A stretch of 64,000 nucleotides of DNA from Acidobacteriota bacterium. Lineage in GTDB: Bacteria; Acidobacteriota; Terriglobia; Acidiferrales; UBA7541. The notes beneath the pieces are model-generated. The model had not been told where the DNA came from. It worked only from the letters and a program-made list of their open reading frames with translations, and ran no database searches. Positions 12,301 to 19,944 of this stretch are shown here, piece by piece; position 1 is the first letter of the stretch, and the number at the start of each line of letters is the position of its first letter. The DNA is taken from contig JAJPIE010000072.1 in NCBI GenBank assembly GCA_021324935.1, forward strand, positions 1-64,000. The letters run 5' to 3'. Position numbers and translations under genes: made by a program.

Positions 12301-13253
12301 ATGCGGTTGGGGAGGCCGGCGGGCTGGCAGATGTAAAGATCGTCGAGGCCGTCGCCATCGATGTCCCCGACGGCCAAGCCGTTGTGGCCGTAAATATCGA
12401 TGCCGCTGGCGGCGTCGAGCGCCGTGCGCCAGTAATCCACTCCTTTCGAGAATTGCGCATGGAAGGATTCGCAAACTCCAAAGACTTGCGGCGCGCGATC
12501 TTCGAGGATTGGAGCCAGCGCGCGGCTGCGCGTTTCTTCTACCTGGCTCCAACTGAGGAGGCGCACTTCGGGACCTGCGCCGAGAACCCATTCCAGATCC
12601 GCATGGCCGACCCATTGTTCACGCTGAAATCCGTTGCCCAAACCGACAAACTCATAGCGAATGCGAGTATGCACTCGAATTGTCGCGCTTGGCGCAGGCG
12701 TGGCCGCTTCGTCCGCGTGGATTGCGACGATCTGGAAATCGACGGTGAGCAGCTTTGAGAAAACCGCGAGCGATTTACGCCACTCGGCAAGAAACGCATC
12801 TTTTCCCAACACAGTTTGGTTTCCAAATTCCGCCTGCCACACCTGCAAACAGCCGTCGTTTCTGCGCCTCGGTTTCAAACTTGCGTGGGGAGAAGCCCCG
12901 GTGAAGTTCGCGCTCATTACACGTTCGACACTTGTTGTTTTTTGCGGCGAGTCCAGAAGCTCTGCGCGCCAGCCGGCCAGAATTACGCCAATCCGGTCGC
13001 TATAAACTTCGGTTGGGTAGGAATCGTTTTCCGCAGCGACTTTCTGCAGCACCGCCTCGAGCGAGAGCGCCTTTCGATATTTGGGATGGACGTGGAAGTC
13101 GGCAGGAGGGAGGGCCCGTGGAGAATTCTCGAGGGAGGAGAAAGACCAGCCAAGCCTCGCAGGAAGAAACGCCAGCGCCGCGCCTTGGCCATATTGCAGA
13201 AATTCGCGTCGGGTTAACTCGGCGAATTGCCGCTGCTTCCGTGGCCGGCTCAG
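9390..13253 (-). CDS. Tat-exported CRTAC1-like FG-GAP / ASPIC-UnbV / redoxin-like / TPR fusion protein
   Basis: About 1287 residues with the start proposed here. The frame is open upstream of GTG-13052; it has no ATG/GTG/TTG further up, but a CTG at 13251-13253 sits 7 nt after a strong GGAGG. That start adds 67 residues including a twin-arginine motif (TRREFLQYGQGAALAFL). Order: Tat leader; N-terminal helical region; FG-GAP/VCBS repeats with DxDxDGxxD calcium loops (about 290-670); ASPIC/UnbV domain (about 690-780); a thioredoxin-fold AhpC/TSA-like domain (about 830-1000) with SSQL where CxxC or a peroxidatic Cys is expected; then about seven TPRs to the C-terminus. Inferred role: exported binding scaffold, not an enzyme. 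Confidence 0.82.
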   Translation of the reverse strand: MSRPRKQRQFAELTRREFLQYGQGAALAFLPARLGWSFSSLENSPRALPPADFHVHPKYRKALSLEAVLQKVAAENDSYPTEVYSDRIGVILAGWRAELLDSPQKTTSVERVMSANFTGASPHASLKPRRRNDGCLQVWQAEFGNQTVLGKDAFLAEWRKSLAVFSKLLTVDFQIVAIHADEAATPAPSATIRVHTRIRYEFVGLGNGFQREQWVGHADLEWVLGAGPEVRLLSWSQVEETRSRALAPILEDRAPQVFGVCESFHAQFSKGVDYWRTALDAASGIDIYGHNGLAVGDIDGDGLDDLYICQPAGLPNRMYRNRGDGTFEDVTQLSGTGLLDNTACALFADINNTGRQDLILVRASGPLLFLNQGGGKFRLQPSAFQFANPPQGTFTGAAIADYDCDGWLDIYFCLYSYYQGADQYRYPTPYYAAENCPPNFLMRNLRDGTFRDVTSETGLNHNNQRFSFCCAWSDFNGDGWPDLYVVNDFGRKNLYRNNGNGTFTDIAKEAGVEDVGAGMSVSCLDYDTDGLQDLYVADMWTAAGLRVSMQDKFQQNASEDVRALYRRHAMGNCLYRSRGDGSFDDVGPQSGTLMGRWAWSSDSWDLDHDGFPEIYIANGMISGPLKNDLNSFFWRQIVAKSPLGSTPSTAYEQGWNAINELIRADATWSGYERNLLYLNNGDGTFSDVSGAAAVDFLEDGRTMAFADFDGDGRVEAVLKNRNAPQLRFLKNVIPELPPAIAFRLTGKQSNRDAIGARVTIETSTGLQTRFVQAGSGFLAQHSKELFFGLGQAQGRISATIRWPSGLLQHLDNLPANHRIWVEEGSHAFRKEPFAARTENPHQSTNGIVQSSESLPEQVETWLLAPVAAPDFLIGAQNSKSKTLTDLRGKPVLLCFTSSQLRNWSVQLENLQRLEQEANREGFQLLVLDAEASSGGKRTPEQEIRPGSELRIVAASQDTLAVYNILFTRLFDRHRDMSLPAAFLLDPRGDIVKIYQGLLPIEQVTEDARHIPATPTLRLQRGLPFPGVADSYEIGRNYLSFGAIFYERGYLEQSEAYFRLAQKDDPNGAEALYGLGSVYLEMGKNQEARGYFNRATRAQANYPGTMPNTWNNLGILSAREGRTDEAIGYFQKALEFNPDNPVALENLGNAFRQKKNWSEARNALERALFLRPDDAESNYSLAMVYAQTGDTVRAHDYLQKALALRPAYPEALNNLGILYLRTRRPEDAEKSFRESIRLAPEYDPAYLNLARLYAMEGETARARSVLEDLLKIHPDQVQARQELQSLSQ

Positions 13254-13501
13254 ACAGATCCCTCCCTGATTTCGCGCTGAATGGCGAATCTAGCATTGGG
13301 CTCCAGAAGCGTCAAGGTTGGCGCAAAGCCGGCTACTTCAGGGCTGCGGCGTTGACGGAAGTAAGGGTGAGCCTATTTGCGCCAAAGAATGGAAAGCATT
13401 TAGCCGTAGACCAGTGAAATTGTGAGTTGAAATCCACTGAAGGAGGGTGAAGGGACGGTAGGCGCTACGTGGTTTTATCTCCGTAAGTGATTCAATCTTA
13501 T

Positions 13502-13576
13502 TGGCTGGGAGGCCTGGACTCGAACCAGGATAGCCAGATCCAGAGTCTGGAGTCCTACCAATTGGACGACCTCCCA
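13502..13576 (-). tRNA. tRNA-Gln (anticodon CTG)
   Basis: 75 nt including encoded CCA. On the minus strand the acceptor stem TGGGAGG/CCTCCCA closes; D arm GTCC/GGAC; anticodon stem CCAGA/TCTGG around the loop CTCTGGA, giving anticodon CTG for codon CAG; 4-nt variable loop; T arm CCTGG/CCAGG around TTCGAGT; discriminator G. All stems pair. No integrase or direct repeat of its 3' end is visible nearby. Confidence 0.95.
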
Positions 13577-13936
13577 GCCGAAGGGAGAAACGCAGCAACC
13601 GGGAGCATACAGAGGTGTTTCACCGGGCTACCGCAACCTTTCTAGAGTAAAGGGTCTACGCTGTTCGCGTCAACTCAAACTCCCGGAACTGCAATTTTGC
13701 CTCGGGTATTTCCCCAAGGTGTCCCAGTAAATCTCGCTTTGCTACGCATCCCCAGCCGTGATACCTTCGCGGTCTGTATTTGGCCTGCCCTACGTGTCCC
13801 CCGCAATTCCCACCGCTCGGGAATGCCAAGCGCGAACAGGCAGTGGTTGTGTGATCCTCGGATAAAAACTGGTATCTCTGGCGGGCTCGGGCCACTCAAA
13901 GAGCGTAGTTCCATAGCTGAAATTCAGGGGGAGAGC
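13577..13936. other. 360-bp gap between tRNA-Gln and an exported hypothetical gene
   Basis: Should hold the tRNA promoter (minus strand) and that of the rightward gene. The rightward frame stays open back to 13697, but its first 80 codons lack a ribosome site and protein character, so I treat it as non-coding. I see no convincing -35/-10 pair or RNA. Confidence 0.4.
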
Positions 13937-14752
13937 ATGTCTCAGCGGCTCCATTTTCGCATTCCAACGATTCGGTGTCGCTCCTGGTCCTTACTTCTGG
14001 CGGCTTTGCTGATTCCCGGACTGGCCTGGGGCCAAGGGCCGGCAGGGGCAGGAACGTCCAACTCCTCCAGTAAGCCGGATTCGCCCCAGCCGAAACAGGA
14101 GGCTGCCGGAAAGACAAACGAAAGCACAGCCGGGCGATATGTAGGTTATGCGACTAGCCGGTCGATCTTCTTCCCGGATATCGCCACCAGCCCGGGGCCG
14201 CTCTCGGCGGGCGGAAAATTCAAGATCTTTGTCGACCAGGCCATCTCGCCTGCGTATATCCTGGCCTCCGCGCTCAGCGCCGCGAAAAACCAGGCAACGA
14301 ATTCCCCGAGCGGACCCGGACAGGGGTGGGATGCCTACGGCACGCGATACGGCTATTCGATAGCGCGCGCTTCGTCCCAGTCTTTCTTCGGTACTTTCGT
14401 ATTTGCCTCTCTCTTGCGCCAGGACCCCCGCTTTTTCCCGGAAAGCCATCCCAGCTTCTTCCGCGCAATCAAATACTCAGCAGTGAGGATGGTTGTAACC
14501 CGGAAGGACGATGGGAACGACACCTTCAATTCCTCAGGGCTGCTGGGCCCACTTGCCGCGGAGGCGCTTTCCAACGCGTATTATCCCGTCCACGAGCAGA
14601 CCGGCATGCGGACGATGGAGCGCTATGGAAGCGATCTGGGATGGAAATTTGCCGGCAACATGTTCAAGGAATATTGGCCAACCTTGTTCCGGGACATGCA
14701 CTTGCAAGCCCTCAAGGTGGTTCCGAGGCCAGGCGACGCAAGCCAACCCTGA
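13937..14752 (+). CDS. conserved exported protein of unknown function
   Basis: 271 residues from ATG-13937, chosen over the longer frame because AGGGGGA lies 4 nt upstream and a clean signal peptide follows at once (LLLAALLIPGLAWGQ, cleavage near residue 27). After a Ser/Pro/Gly-rich linker comes a conserved-looking core with FVDQAISPAYI, FFGTFVFASLLRQDPRFFPES, SGLLGPLAAEALSNAYYP and GWKFAGNMFKEYWPTLF. Alternating aromatic/amphipathic stretches would suit a small envelope protein. It resembles hypothetical proteins I associate with Acidobacteria, but I know no function. It is convergent with the PPK2 gene 46 bp away. Confidence 0.72.
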   Translation: MSQRLHFRIPTIRCRSWSLLLAALLIPGLAWGQGPAGAGTSNSSSKPDSPQPKQEAAGKTNESTAGRYVGYATSRSIFFPDIATSPGPLSAGGKFKIFVDQAISPAYILASALSAAKNQATNSPSGPGQGWDAYGTRYGYSIARASSQSFFGTFVFASLLRQDPRFFPESHPSFFRAIKYSAVRMVVTRKDDGNDTFNSSGLLGPLAAEALSNAYYPVHEQTGMRTMERYGSDLGWKFAGNMFKEYWPTLFRDMHLQALKVVPRPGDASQP

Positions 14753-14798
14753 CGGGGGCAAACTGCAGGGGAAGTCGCCAATGTGAAGCTAGCCATCT

Positions 14799-15698
14799 CT
14801 ATTCGGAATCCAATTGCTTTCGGGCAGCTTTGAGCTGTGCACGCTGCTGCTCGGTGAGCTTGGGATATTCCAGATTCATGCCCGCCAGCGCATCCACGAT
14901 GGTGGCCACCACCAGTAGCCGGGTGAACCATTTATTATCCGCAGGCACAACCACCCAAGGGGCATTCCTGGAAGCGGTATTGCGGATCATCTTTTCGTAC
15001 GCCGAGTGGTAGTCATCCCAATATTGCCTTTCGTGGACATCCGCAGCGGAAAACTTCCAGTTCTTTTCGGGATTTTCGAGCCGCTCGAGAAATCTCCTTT
15101 TCTGCTCTTTTTTGGAGACATTGAGGAAGAACTTGCGGATGGCAATGCCGTTGCGCGTGAGGTATTGCTCGAAGGCCATGATGTCTTCGTAGCGGCCTTT
15201 CCAGAAATGATCCTCGCGGAATTCCTTAGGAATCTTCTGCTTTTCGAGGAGTTCCGGATGGACGCGGACGACGAGAACTTCCTCGTAGTAGGAACGGTTA
15301 AAGATACCGATCTTGCCGCGCGCGGGCAAACAGCGATTCGTCCGCCATAGAAAATCATGAGCGATTTCCTCAGCGGAAGGAGCCTTGAAGGAGACGACTT
15401 CGACGCCCTGGGGATTGATGCCGGACATGACGTGCTTGATCGTTCCGTCCTTTCCAGCCGCGTCCATGGCCTGAAAAATCAACAACAGGCCCCAATGGCT
15501 CTGCGCGTAGAGCATATCCTGCATCTCGCTGAGGATCATGATGCCCTGCTCCAGCCACTTTTTCGCTTCAGGCTTGAATTCCGAGTTGAGGTTATGCGTG
15601 TCGCCGGGATCGTGATTCGTCAGGCGGAATCCTGTTCCGTCTTCAATCACATAGGGTTCAATGAATTTATGGATGTTCTTGAATCGCTTTGGTTCCAT
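14799..15698 (-). CDS. polyphosphate kinase 2 family (polyphosphate:nucleotide phosphotransferase)
   Basis: 299 residues from ATG-15698, preferred to the longer frame because AGGAG sits 5 nt upstream. PPK2 enzymes move phosphate between polyphosphate and nucleoside mono- or diphosphates. Seen: Walker A AMDAAGKDGT, the GVEVVSFKAPS segment, Walker B region GIFNRSYYEEVLVVRVHPE, the arginine-rich lid KKEQKRRFLERLENPEKNWKFS, and a WDDYHSAYEKM C-terminal segment. Size and motifs suit the single-domain type; whether AMP, ADP or GDP is preferred cannot be judged. It stands alone between convergent and divergent neighbours. Confidence 0.9.
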   Translation of the reverse strand: MEPKRFKNIHKFIEPYVIEDGTGFRLTNHDPGDTHNLNSEFKPEAKKWLEQGIMILSEMQDMLYAQSHWGLLLIFQAMDAAGKDGTIKHVMSGINPQGVEVVSFKAPSAEEIAHDFLWRTNRCLPARGKIGIFNRSYYEEVLVVRVHPELLEKQKIPKEFREDHFWKGRYEDIMAFEQYLTRNGIAIRKFFLNVSKKEQKRRFLERLENPEKNWKFSAADVHERQYWDDYHSAYEKMIRNTASRNAPWVVVPADNKWFTRLLVVATIVDALAGMNLEYPKLTEQQRAQLKAARKQLDSE

Positions 15699-16157
15699 GC
15701 CGGCTCCTGAAGATTTCTGGTTGCGAACCTCTGGGAAAGGCGCGGAGCGATATCGCAGACGGTGCCTGTTGGACGCATCATGGCACTGCGACGGCCAAAG
15801 TTTCAAGTTTGCGGATGGCTGGCTGCCACCAAGGTAGCCGGAGCAGGGGGCATCCTGGCGGCCCGGCGGGGTCCGGGCGAGCCTTCGAGACATGTGACAA
15901 AATCACTAGACCCTAAGAATCTCCTTAGCTATAGTCTGCACAATCCAGTTCGCGGACTTGCCATTCACGAACTGGCCTGTGAATGAACCGGAAGGCCAGG
16001 GCCGCCCGCTCCGGCGCCTGTCTTAAAATAGACGAAATCTGATTGCTGGCGATTCGGGTGAATTTTCCTGAAAATTCTGTTACTCCGAGATTTTGAGGAT
16101 GGACGAAGGCCCTCGGATTTCGAGTTTCCTCCGCCGTAATCGCCGTGGGGAATTTTC
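15699..16157. other. 459-bp divergent intergenic region between PPK2 and RND adaptor genes
   Basis: No gene recognised. A rightward promoter candidate is TAGACC (15907-15912), a 17-nt spacer, and TATAGT (15930-15935), which would give the adaptor gene a leader of about 215 nt. No clear PPK2 promoter seen on the other strand. Confidence 0.4.
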
Positions 16158-17420
16158 ATGCCTCGATGTGAATTCAGGTTCAATCCGGTGAATTGCCCCG
16201 GCGCAAGGTTTGCATGCGGTTCGTTGCTGCCCGCGATTCTCTCCGGCGCAATTCTGTGGTCCAGCGGCTGCGGGTCCAAACTACATGTGGCAGCCGGGCC
16301 GGCTGACGTCGAAGTGGTGCAGGTGATCCAGAAGGACGCGCCCATCACCAAAGAATGGGTGGCTACTCTGACTGGAAAGGTCAACGCACAGATCCGCGCG
16401 CAAGTTGCCGGCTATCTGGTCAAGCAACTTTATATCAACGGCGCCGTGGTAACCAAGGGTACACCCCTTTTCCAGCTCGACTCGCGGACCTTTCAGGCCT
16501 CCCTTGACCAGGCCACGGGCATTCTCGAACAGGCTCAAGGCGATCTGGCTCGCGCACAGGCCCAGCAGGGCAAAACGCAACTCGATGTCAATCGCTACAC
16601 GCCTCTCGCGCAAACCGGGGCCATCAGCCGTCAGGAACTCGATAACGCGGTGCAAAGCAATCTTTCCGCGCTGGCTCAAGTAGAAGCCGCAAAAGCGGCG
16701 GTGGCCTCCGCGGAAGCAGCGCTGGAAACAGCGCGGCTGAATCTGGGATATACGACGATTCTCGCGCCCGTTGATGGCGTAGCCGGAATTGCTACGGCTC
16801 AAGTCGGGGATTTCATCAGCCCGCAAAGTCCGACTCCGCTGACGACCGTTTCCACGGTGAATCCGATCCTGGCCAATATCAACCCGAGCGAGCAGGAATA
16901 TCTTAAGGCGATGCGCGAGTTCGAAGAGGCAGGGGAAACGGAGGATCACGCGTTGGGGAGGATTCCTTGGCAATTGGTGTTAGCGGATGGTTCCATTTAT
17001 CCCCATACAGGCAAATTCTATGCGCTGGATCGCCAGGTGGACATCTCCGCGGGCGCTATTTTGCTGCAGATCGAATTTCCAAATCCGACGCGCATTTTGC
17101 GACCGGGTGGGTTTGGAAATGTCCGATCCGCCGGAAAAATTCAAAAGGGCGCGCTGCTGGTCCCGCAACGCGCGATCACCGATATTCAGGGCAAGTACCT
17201 AGTAGCGGTGGTGGGGAGCGATAACAAAGTGGACATCCGGCCGGTAACGGTCGGGGAGAGGTCTGGGAGCTTCTGGATTATCCACACGGGAGTAAAAGCG
17301 GGAGAGCACATTGTCGCCGAGGGAACTCAAAAAGTCTCTCAAGGAGCGACGGTGAATCCGAAGCCCTATTCTGGCGAAGCTGCCGCAATGCCAAATACCA
17401 ACGGGGGTGCGGCGCACTGA
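16158..17420 (+). CDS. RND efflux periplasmic adaptor (membrane fusion protein)
   Basis: 420 residues of the AcrA/MexA family, which bridges an inner-membrane RND pump and a TolC-type channel. ATG-16158 follows GGGGA. The leader ends with SSGC, a non-ideal lipobox, so lipid anchoring is likely but unproven. Order: barrel-sandwich half with TGKVNAQIRAQVAGYL; alpha-hairpin coiled coil about 120-205 (Gln/Ala-rich); lipoyl return YTTILAPVDGVAGIA; beta-barrel and membrane-proximal domain (about 245-400; LRPGGFGNVR, VPQRAITDIQG). The pump gene that should follow is reduced to a remnant, so this adaptor has no partner here. Confidence 0.92.
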   Translation: MPRCEFRFNPVNCPGARFACGSLLPAILSGAILWSSGCGSKLHVAAGPADVEVVQVIQKDAPITKEWVATLTGKVNAQIRAQVAGYLVKQLYINGAVVTKGTPLFQLDSRTFQASLDQATGILEQAQGDLARAQAQQGKTQLDVNRYTPLAQTGAISRQELDNAVQSNLSALAQVEAAKAAVASAEAALETARLNLGYTTILAPVDGVAGIATAQVGDFISPQSPTPLTTVSTVNPILANINPSEQEYLKAMREFEEAGETEDHALGRIPWQLVLADGSIYPHTGKFYALDRQVDISAGAILLQIEFPNPTRILRPGGFGNVRSAGKIQKGALLVPQRAITDIQGKYLVAVVGSDNKVDIRPVTVGERSGSFWIIHTGVKAGEHIVAEGTQKVSQGATVNPKPYSGEAAAMPNTNGGAAH

Positions 17421-17438
17421 CAGGCCTCCCTATTTAGA

Positions 17439-17535
17439 TTGTTCAACGATCGCCCAAGCGTTTCCATAGTGATCGCCATCATCCTGGTGATTGTGGGGGG
17501 CATTAGCGGAACCGGTGTGTTGATCAAGATTGTTA
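17439..17535 (+). pseudogene. remnant of an RND (AcrB-type) pump gene, N-terminal segment only
   Basis: Directly after the adaptor, the frame from TTG-17439 reads LFNDRPSVSIVIAIILVIVG then GISGTGV, the signature of the first transmembrane helix of AcrB-type pumps (the xxRPxxxxVIxIxxxxxG pattern). About 30 codons in, at roughly 17530, the similarity stops and the 3' end of the oppositely oriented glycosyltransferase begins. More than 1000 codons are missing. Deletion, rearrangement or an assembly join could each explain it. Confidence 0.7.
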
Positions 17536-18696
17536 GAAGCGGCCCGCAGCGACTTCCTTCATTTTTCCGTCCTGGATTTCGAATTCGGTCTCGCCCCACT
17601 TCACACGGTTCGACGTAAAGCCCGCAAGCCAGACGAGGAAATGGATGGCATCGCGAATGGGCACAAGGCACAATCTGCGAGCCAGCACCGGATCCTTCAC
17701 GCCCCACACGCCCACAACCCAGGCCATTAGAAGACGCAAAAACAAATAAGCGCCTAAAATTCCAAAGCCAATTGCGCTGCTTGGAACCGCGATGAAGCCC
17801 AATATCGCCAGAGGCAATCCGTGGGTGAAAATGAGCCCCAAGAAAGACGCCGGCCTCACCAGGCGCACGGTCCTGGCCCAGCGCACCTGGTGTTCCCAGA
17901 AACCTTGGAAGGTTTGCGCGGGGTACATCGTCCACACGGCTTCGCGCGACAAGAGCACCTTTCCTCCGGCTTTATGGATCCGGTTGCCAATTTCGTAGTC
18001 GTCTGCCAGGTAATCCGCGAGTGCCTCATATCCGCCAATTTTGGCGAGCCACGATTGCTTGGTGGCCACCGAAGCGCCAAGAGCAAACGTGACGCTTCCC
18101 GGAAGATCCGCGACCAGCGCCCCGGCAAAAAAATCGCTGGCGGCGCCGATGGCTTCGAGCTCCGCCCAAAAGTTCTTTTCCGCGATACCTCGATAGAAGC
18201 AGCTCACCACGCCCACCGCCGAATCCGCAAACGGAGCGACGATTTCCCGCAGATATTCGGGGGCGACCCGCACATCGCCATCGCTCTGCACGAGCATGTC
18301 GAAGCGAGAATTTTTGGTGAGCAGAGCAAGGTTGTTGACCTTGCGATTCGAGCCAATCTGTTGTGCCCCAGAATAGATTTCAATGCGGCGAGTGGGAAAC
18401 TCCGCTTGCAGCCGTTGAATCACGGGCACGGCAGGATCGCTCATCTCGTTGACGCAGAAGAGAATTTCGTACTCGGGATAGTCTTGCGTGCAGAAACTGC
18501 GGAAATTTTCGTAAGAGGCGAAATCAACACCACGCACCGGCTTGAGGATGCTTACGGGCGGAAAATAGGCCGAAAGCTTGCGCTTCCGCTCAACAAGAAA
18601 AAAACGCAGCGCGGAGACAATCGCCACCAGGTAGTAGACGAGAGGGGCGATCGCGAACGCCAGGACAACCATACGCCAGATGGGGATTTGGCTCAT
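17533..18696 (-). CDS. HpnI-like family 2 glycosyltransferase (downstream copy)
   Basis: 387 residues, ceramide-glucosyltransferase-like GT2 of the hopanoid-associated HpnI type. N-terminal membrane helix (about 10-32), then VSILKPVRGVD, catalytic QSDGD (Asp139/Asp141), an ADDYEIG motif (Asp232/233) and QVRW (270-273), with three C-terminal membrane helices; the cytosolic catalytic domain would face a lipid acceptor. HpnI adds GlcNAc to bacteriohopanetetrol in characterised bacteria; the acceptor here is inferred only. Last gene of an epimerase/HpnI-like/HpnI-like string, 45 bp after its paralogue. Its 3' end abuts the RND remnant. Confidence 0.85.
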   Translation of the reverse strand: MSQIPIWRMVVLAFAIAPLVYYLVAIVSALRFFLVERKRKLSAYFPPVSILKPVRGVDFASYENFRSFCTQDYPEYEILFCVNEMSDPAVPVIQRLQAEFPTRRIEIYSGAQQIGSNRKVNNLALLTKNSRFDMLVQSDGDVRVAPEYLREIVAPFADSAVGVVSCFYRGIAEKNFWAELEAIGAASDFFAGALVADLPGSVTFALGASVATKQSWLAKIGGYEALADYLADDYEIGNRIHKAGGKVLLSREAVWTMYPAQTFQGFWEHQVRWARTVRLVRPASFLGLIFTHGLPLAILGFIAVPSSAIGFGILGAYLFLRLLMAWVVGVWGVKDPVLARRLCLVPIRDAIHFLVWLAGFTSNRVKWGETEFEIQDGKMKEVAAGRF

Positions 18697-18741
18697 GGCG
18701 CCAAGATCGTAGCATGGGCCGCGCGGCGCCCCTGCCGAAAC

Positions 18742-19935
18742 TCAGGAGGGATTTCCCGCATTTTTTCGCAGCACCATGCGCTCGCCTCGCAATTCAAATT
18801 TGCTGCTTCTCCAGGCGATTTTTGTTCCAGAGAAGCTGACGCACCAGACGATGAAACCCAATAGATCGCGCGTGGGATAAAGCCAGACTTTCCGCAGAAG
18901 CGGCTTGTCTCGCAACCCGATCCAGCCCACGGCGATGGCTTCGATGAAGCGGTTGAACACCGCCCACCCGAGAAGAGCCGCACCTAATGTCCAGTTCCAC
19001 AGGAATCCGCCTGCAAGAAGTCCCGCAATACCGAAGGGCATGGCGAAAATAAGACCCATGCCCAGATAGCCTTTGGGGCGGCAATAGCGTTCCGTGACCC
19101 GCCAGCGCAACTGGTTTTGCCACATCTTCCGGAAGGTGCTTTGGTTCACGATGTGGTCGATCACGTGGCTGGAAAGCACCACCTGGTAGCCCGCCTTGTG
19201 AATCAGATTACCAAGAATGAAGTCGTTCGCTGAATAATCGCAGAACTTTTCATAGCCGCCAACCTCTTCCAGCGCCTCTTTCTTCACCGCAATCGTCGGG
19301 CCCAGACCGAATTTCATGCCCTCTAGCAAATTTGCGACGAGGACTCCGGCAGGTTCTTCGACGCTCATCAGCATTGCCGTCTGATTCGACCAGAAATCGC
19401 CGACATTTTTTCCGCGATACAAACAGGTGGACATCGCAACGCCGGGTTTCAACAGCGGAGCCACCACTTCGCGCAGGTAGTTTGGAGCAACTTCCACATC
19501 GCTATCCGTGGCCACAATGATGCCATGCTGGGTTTGCAGAGAAAGGCAGTGCAGCGAGTAGGTCTGCGGATTCGGCCAGGGTGATTCTCCATGCACGACA
19601 ACGCGGCTGGGCACTTGGGGATAGCGCGCGCTAACTTCCTGAACGATCGCCAGCGCCGCATCGTCCGCGGTATCCGCACCGAACAGAATTTCGTAGCGCG
19701 GATAATCCTGGCGGAAAAAGCTTTCAATATTCTCGCGAAGCTGCGGCTCCAGTCCGTGGACAGGCTTGATGACCGAAACTGCGGGCAAGCTGGCATCCGG
19801 CACGGGAGGATTCAGCAAAACTGCAGAATCACGGCGGAACTTAACGACCGCAGCCAACACCAGGCCAAGATAGACCGTGGAACTCAAGGTCCCGATCAGG
19901 GCCACTGTCAGCAAGATGTAGCCAATCAGATGCAA
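18742..19935 (-). CDS. HpnI-like family 2 glycosyltransferase (upstream copy)
   Basis: 397 residues, same architecture as the next gene: N-terminal helix (about 4-32), VSVIKPVHGLE, catalytic DSDVEV (Asp144-Asp146), SANDFILG supplying the third Asp (238), QLRW (275-278), and C-terminal membrane helices. The catalytic set D, DxD, D, Q-x-x-R-W of processive/ceramide-type GT2 enzymes is complete. The two copies share the motif order but are clearly diverged, so they probably use different donors or acceptors. It starts 9 bp after the epimerase gene. Confidence 0.86.
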   Translation of the reverse strand: MHLIGYILLTVALIGTLSSTVYLGLVLAAVVKFRRDSAVLLNPPVPDASLPAVSVIKPVHGLEPQLRENIESFFRQDYPRYEILFGADTADDAALAIVQEVSARYPQVPSRVVVHGESPWPNPQTYSLHCLSLQTQHGIIVATDSDVEVAPNYLREVVAPLLKPGVAMSTCLYRGKNVGDFWSNQTAMLMSVEEPAGVLVANLLEGMKFGLGPTIAVKKEALEEVGGYEKFCDYSANDFILGNLIHKAGYQVVLSSHVIDHIVNQSTFRKMWQNQLRWRVTERYCRPKGYLGMGLIFAMPFGIAGLLAGGFLWNWTLGAALLGWAVFNRFIEAIAVGWIGLRDKPLLRKVWLYPTRDLLGFIVWCVSFSGTKIAWRSSKFELRGERMVLRKNAGNPS

Positions 19936-19944
19936 TGTGGAACT

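Noticed and set aside
13502..13576. tRNA-Gln as a possible integration site
   Set aside because: No integrase, no direct repeat of the tRNA 3' end and no compositional change on either side.
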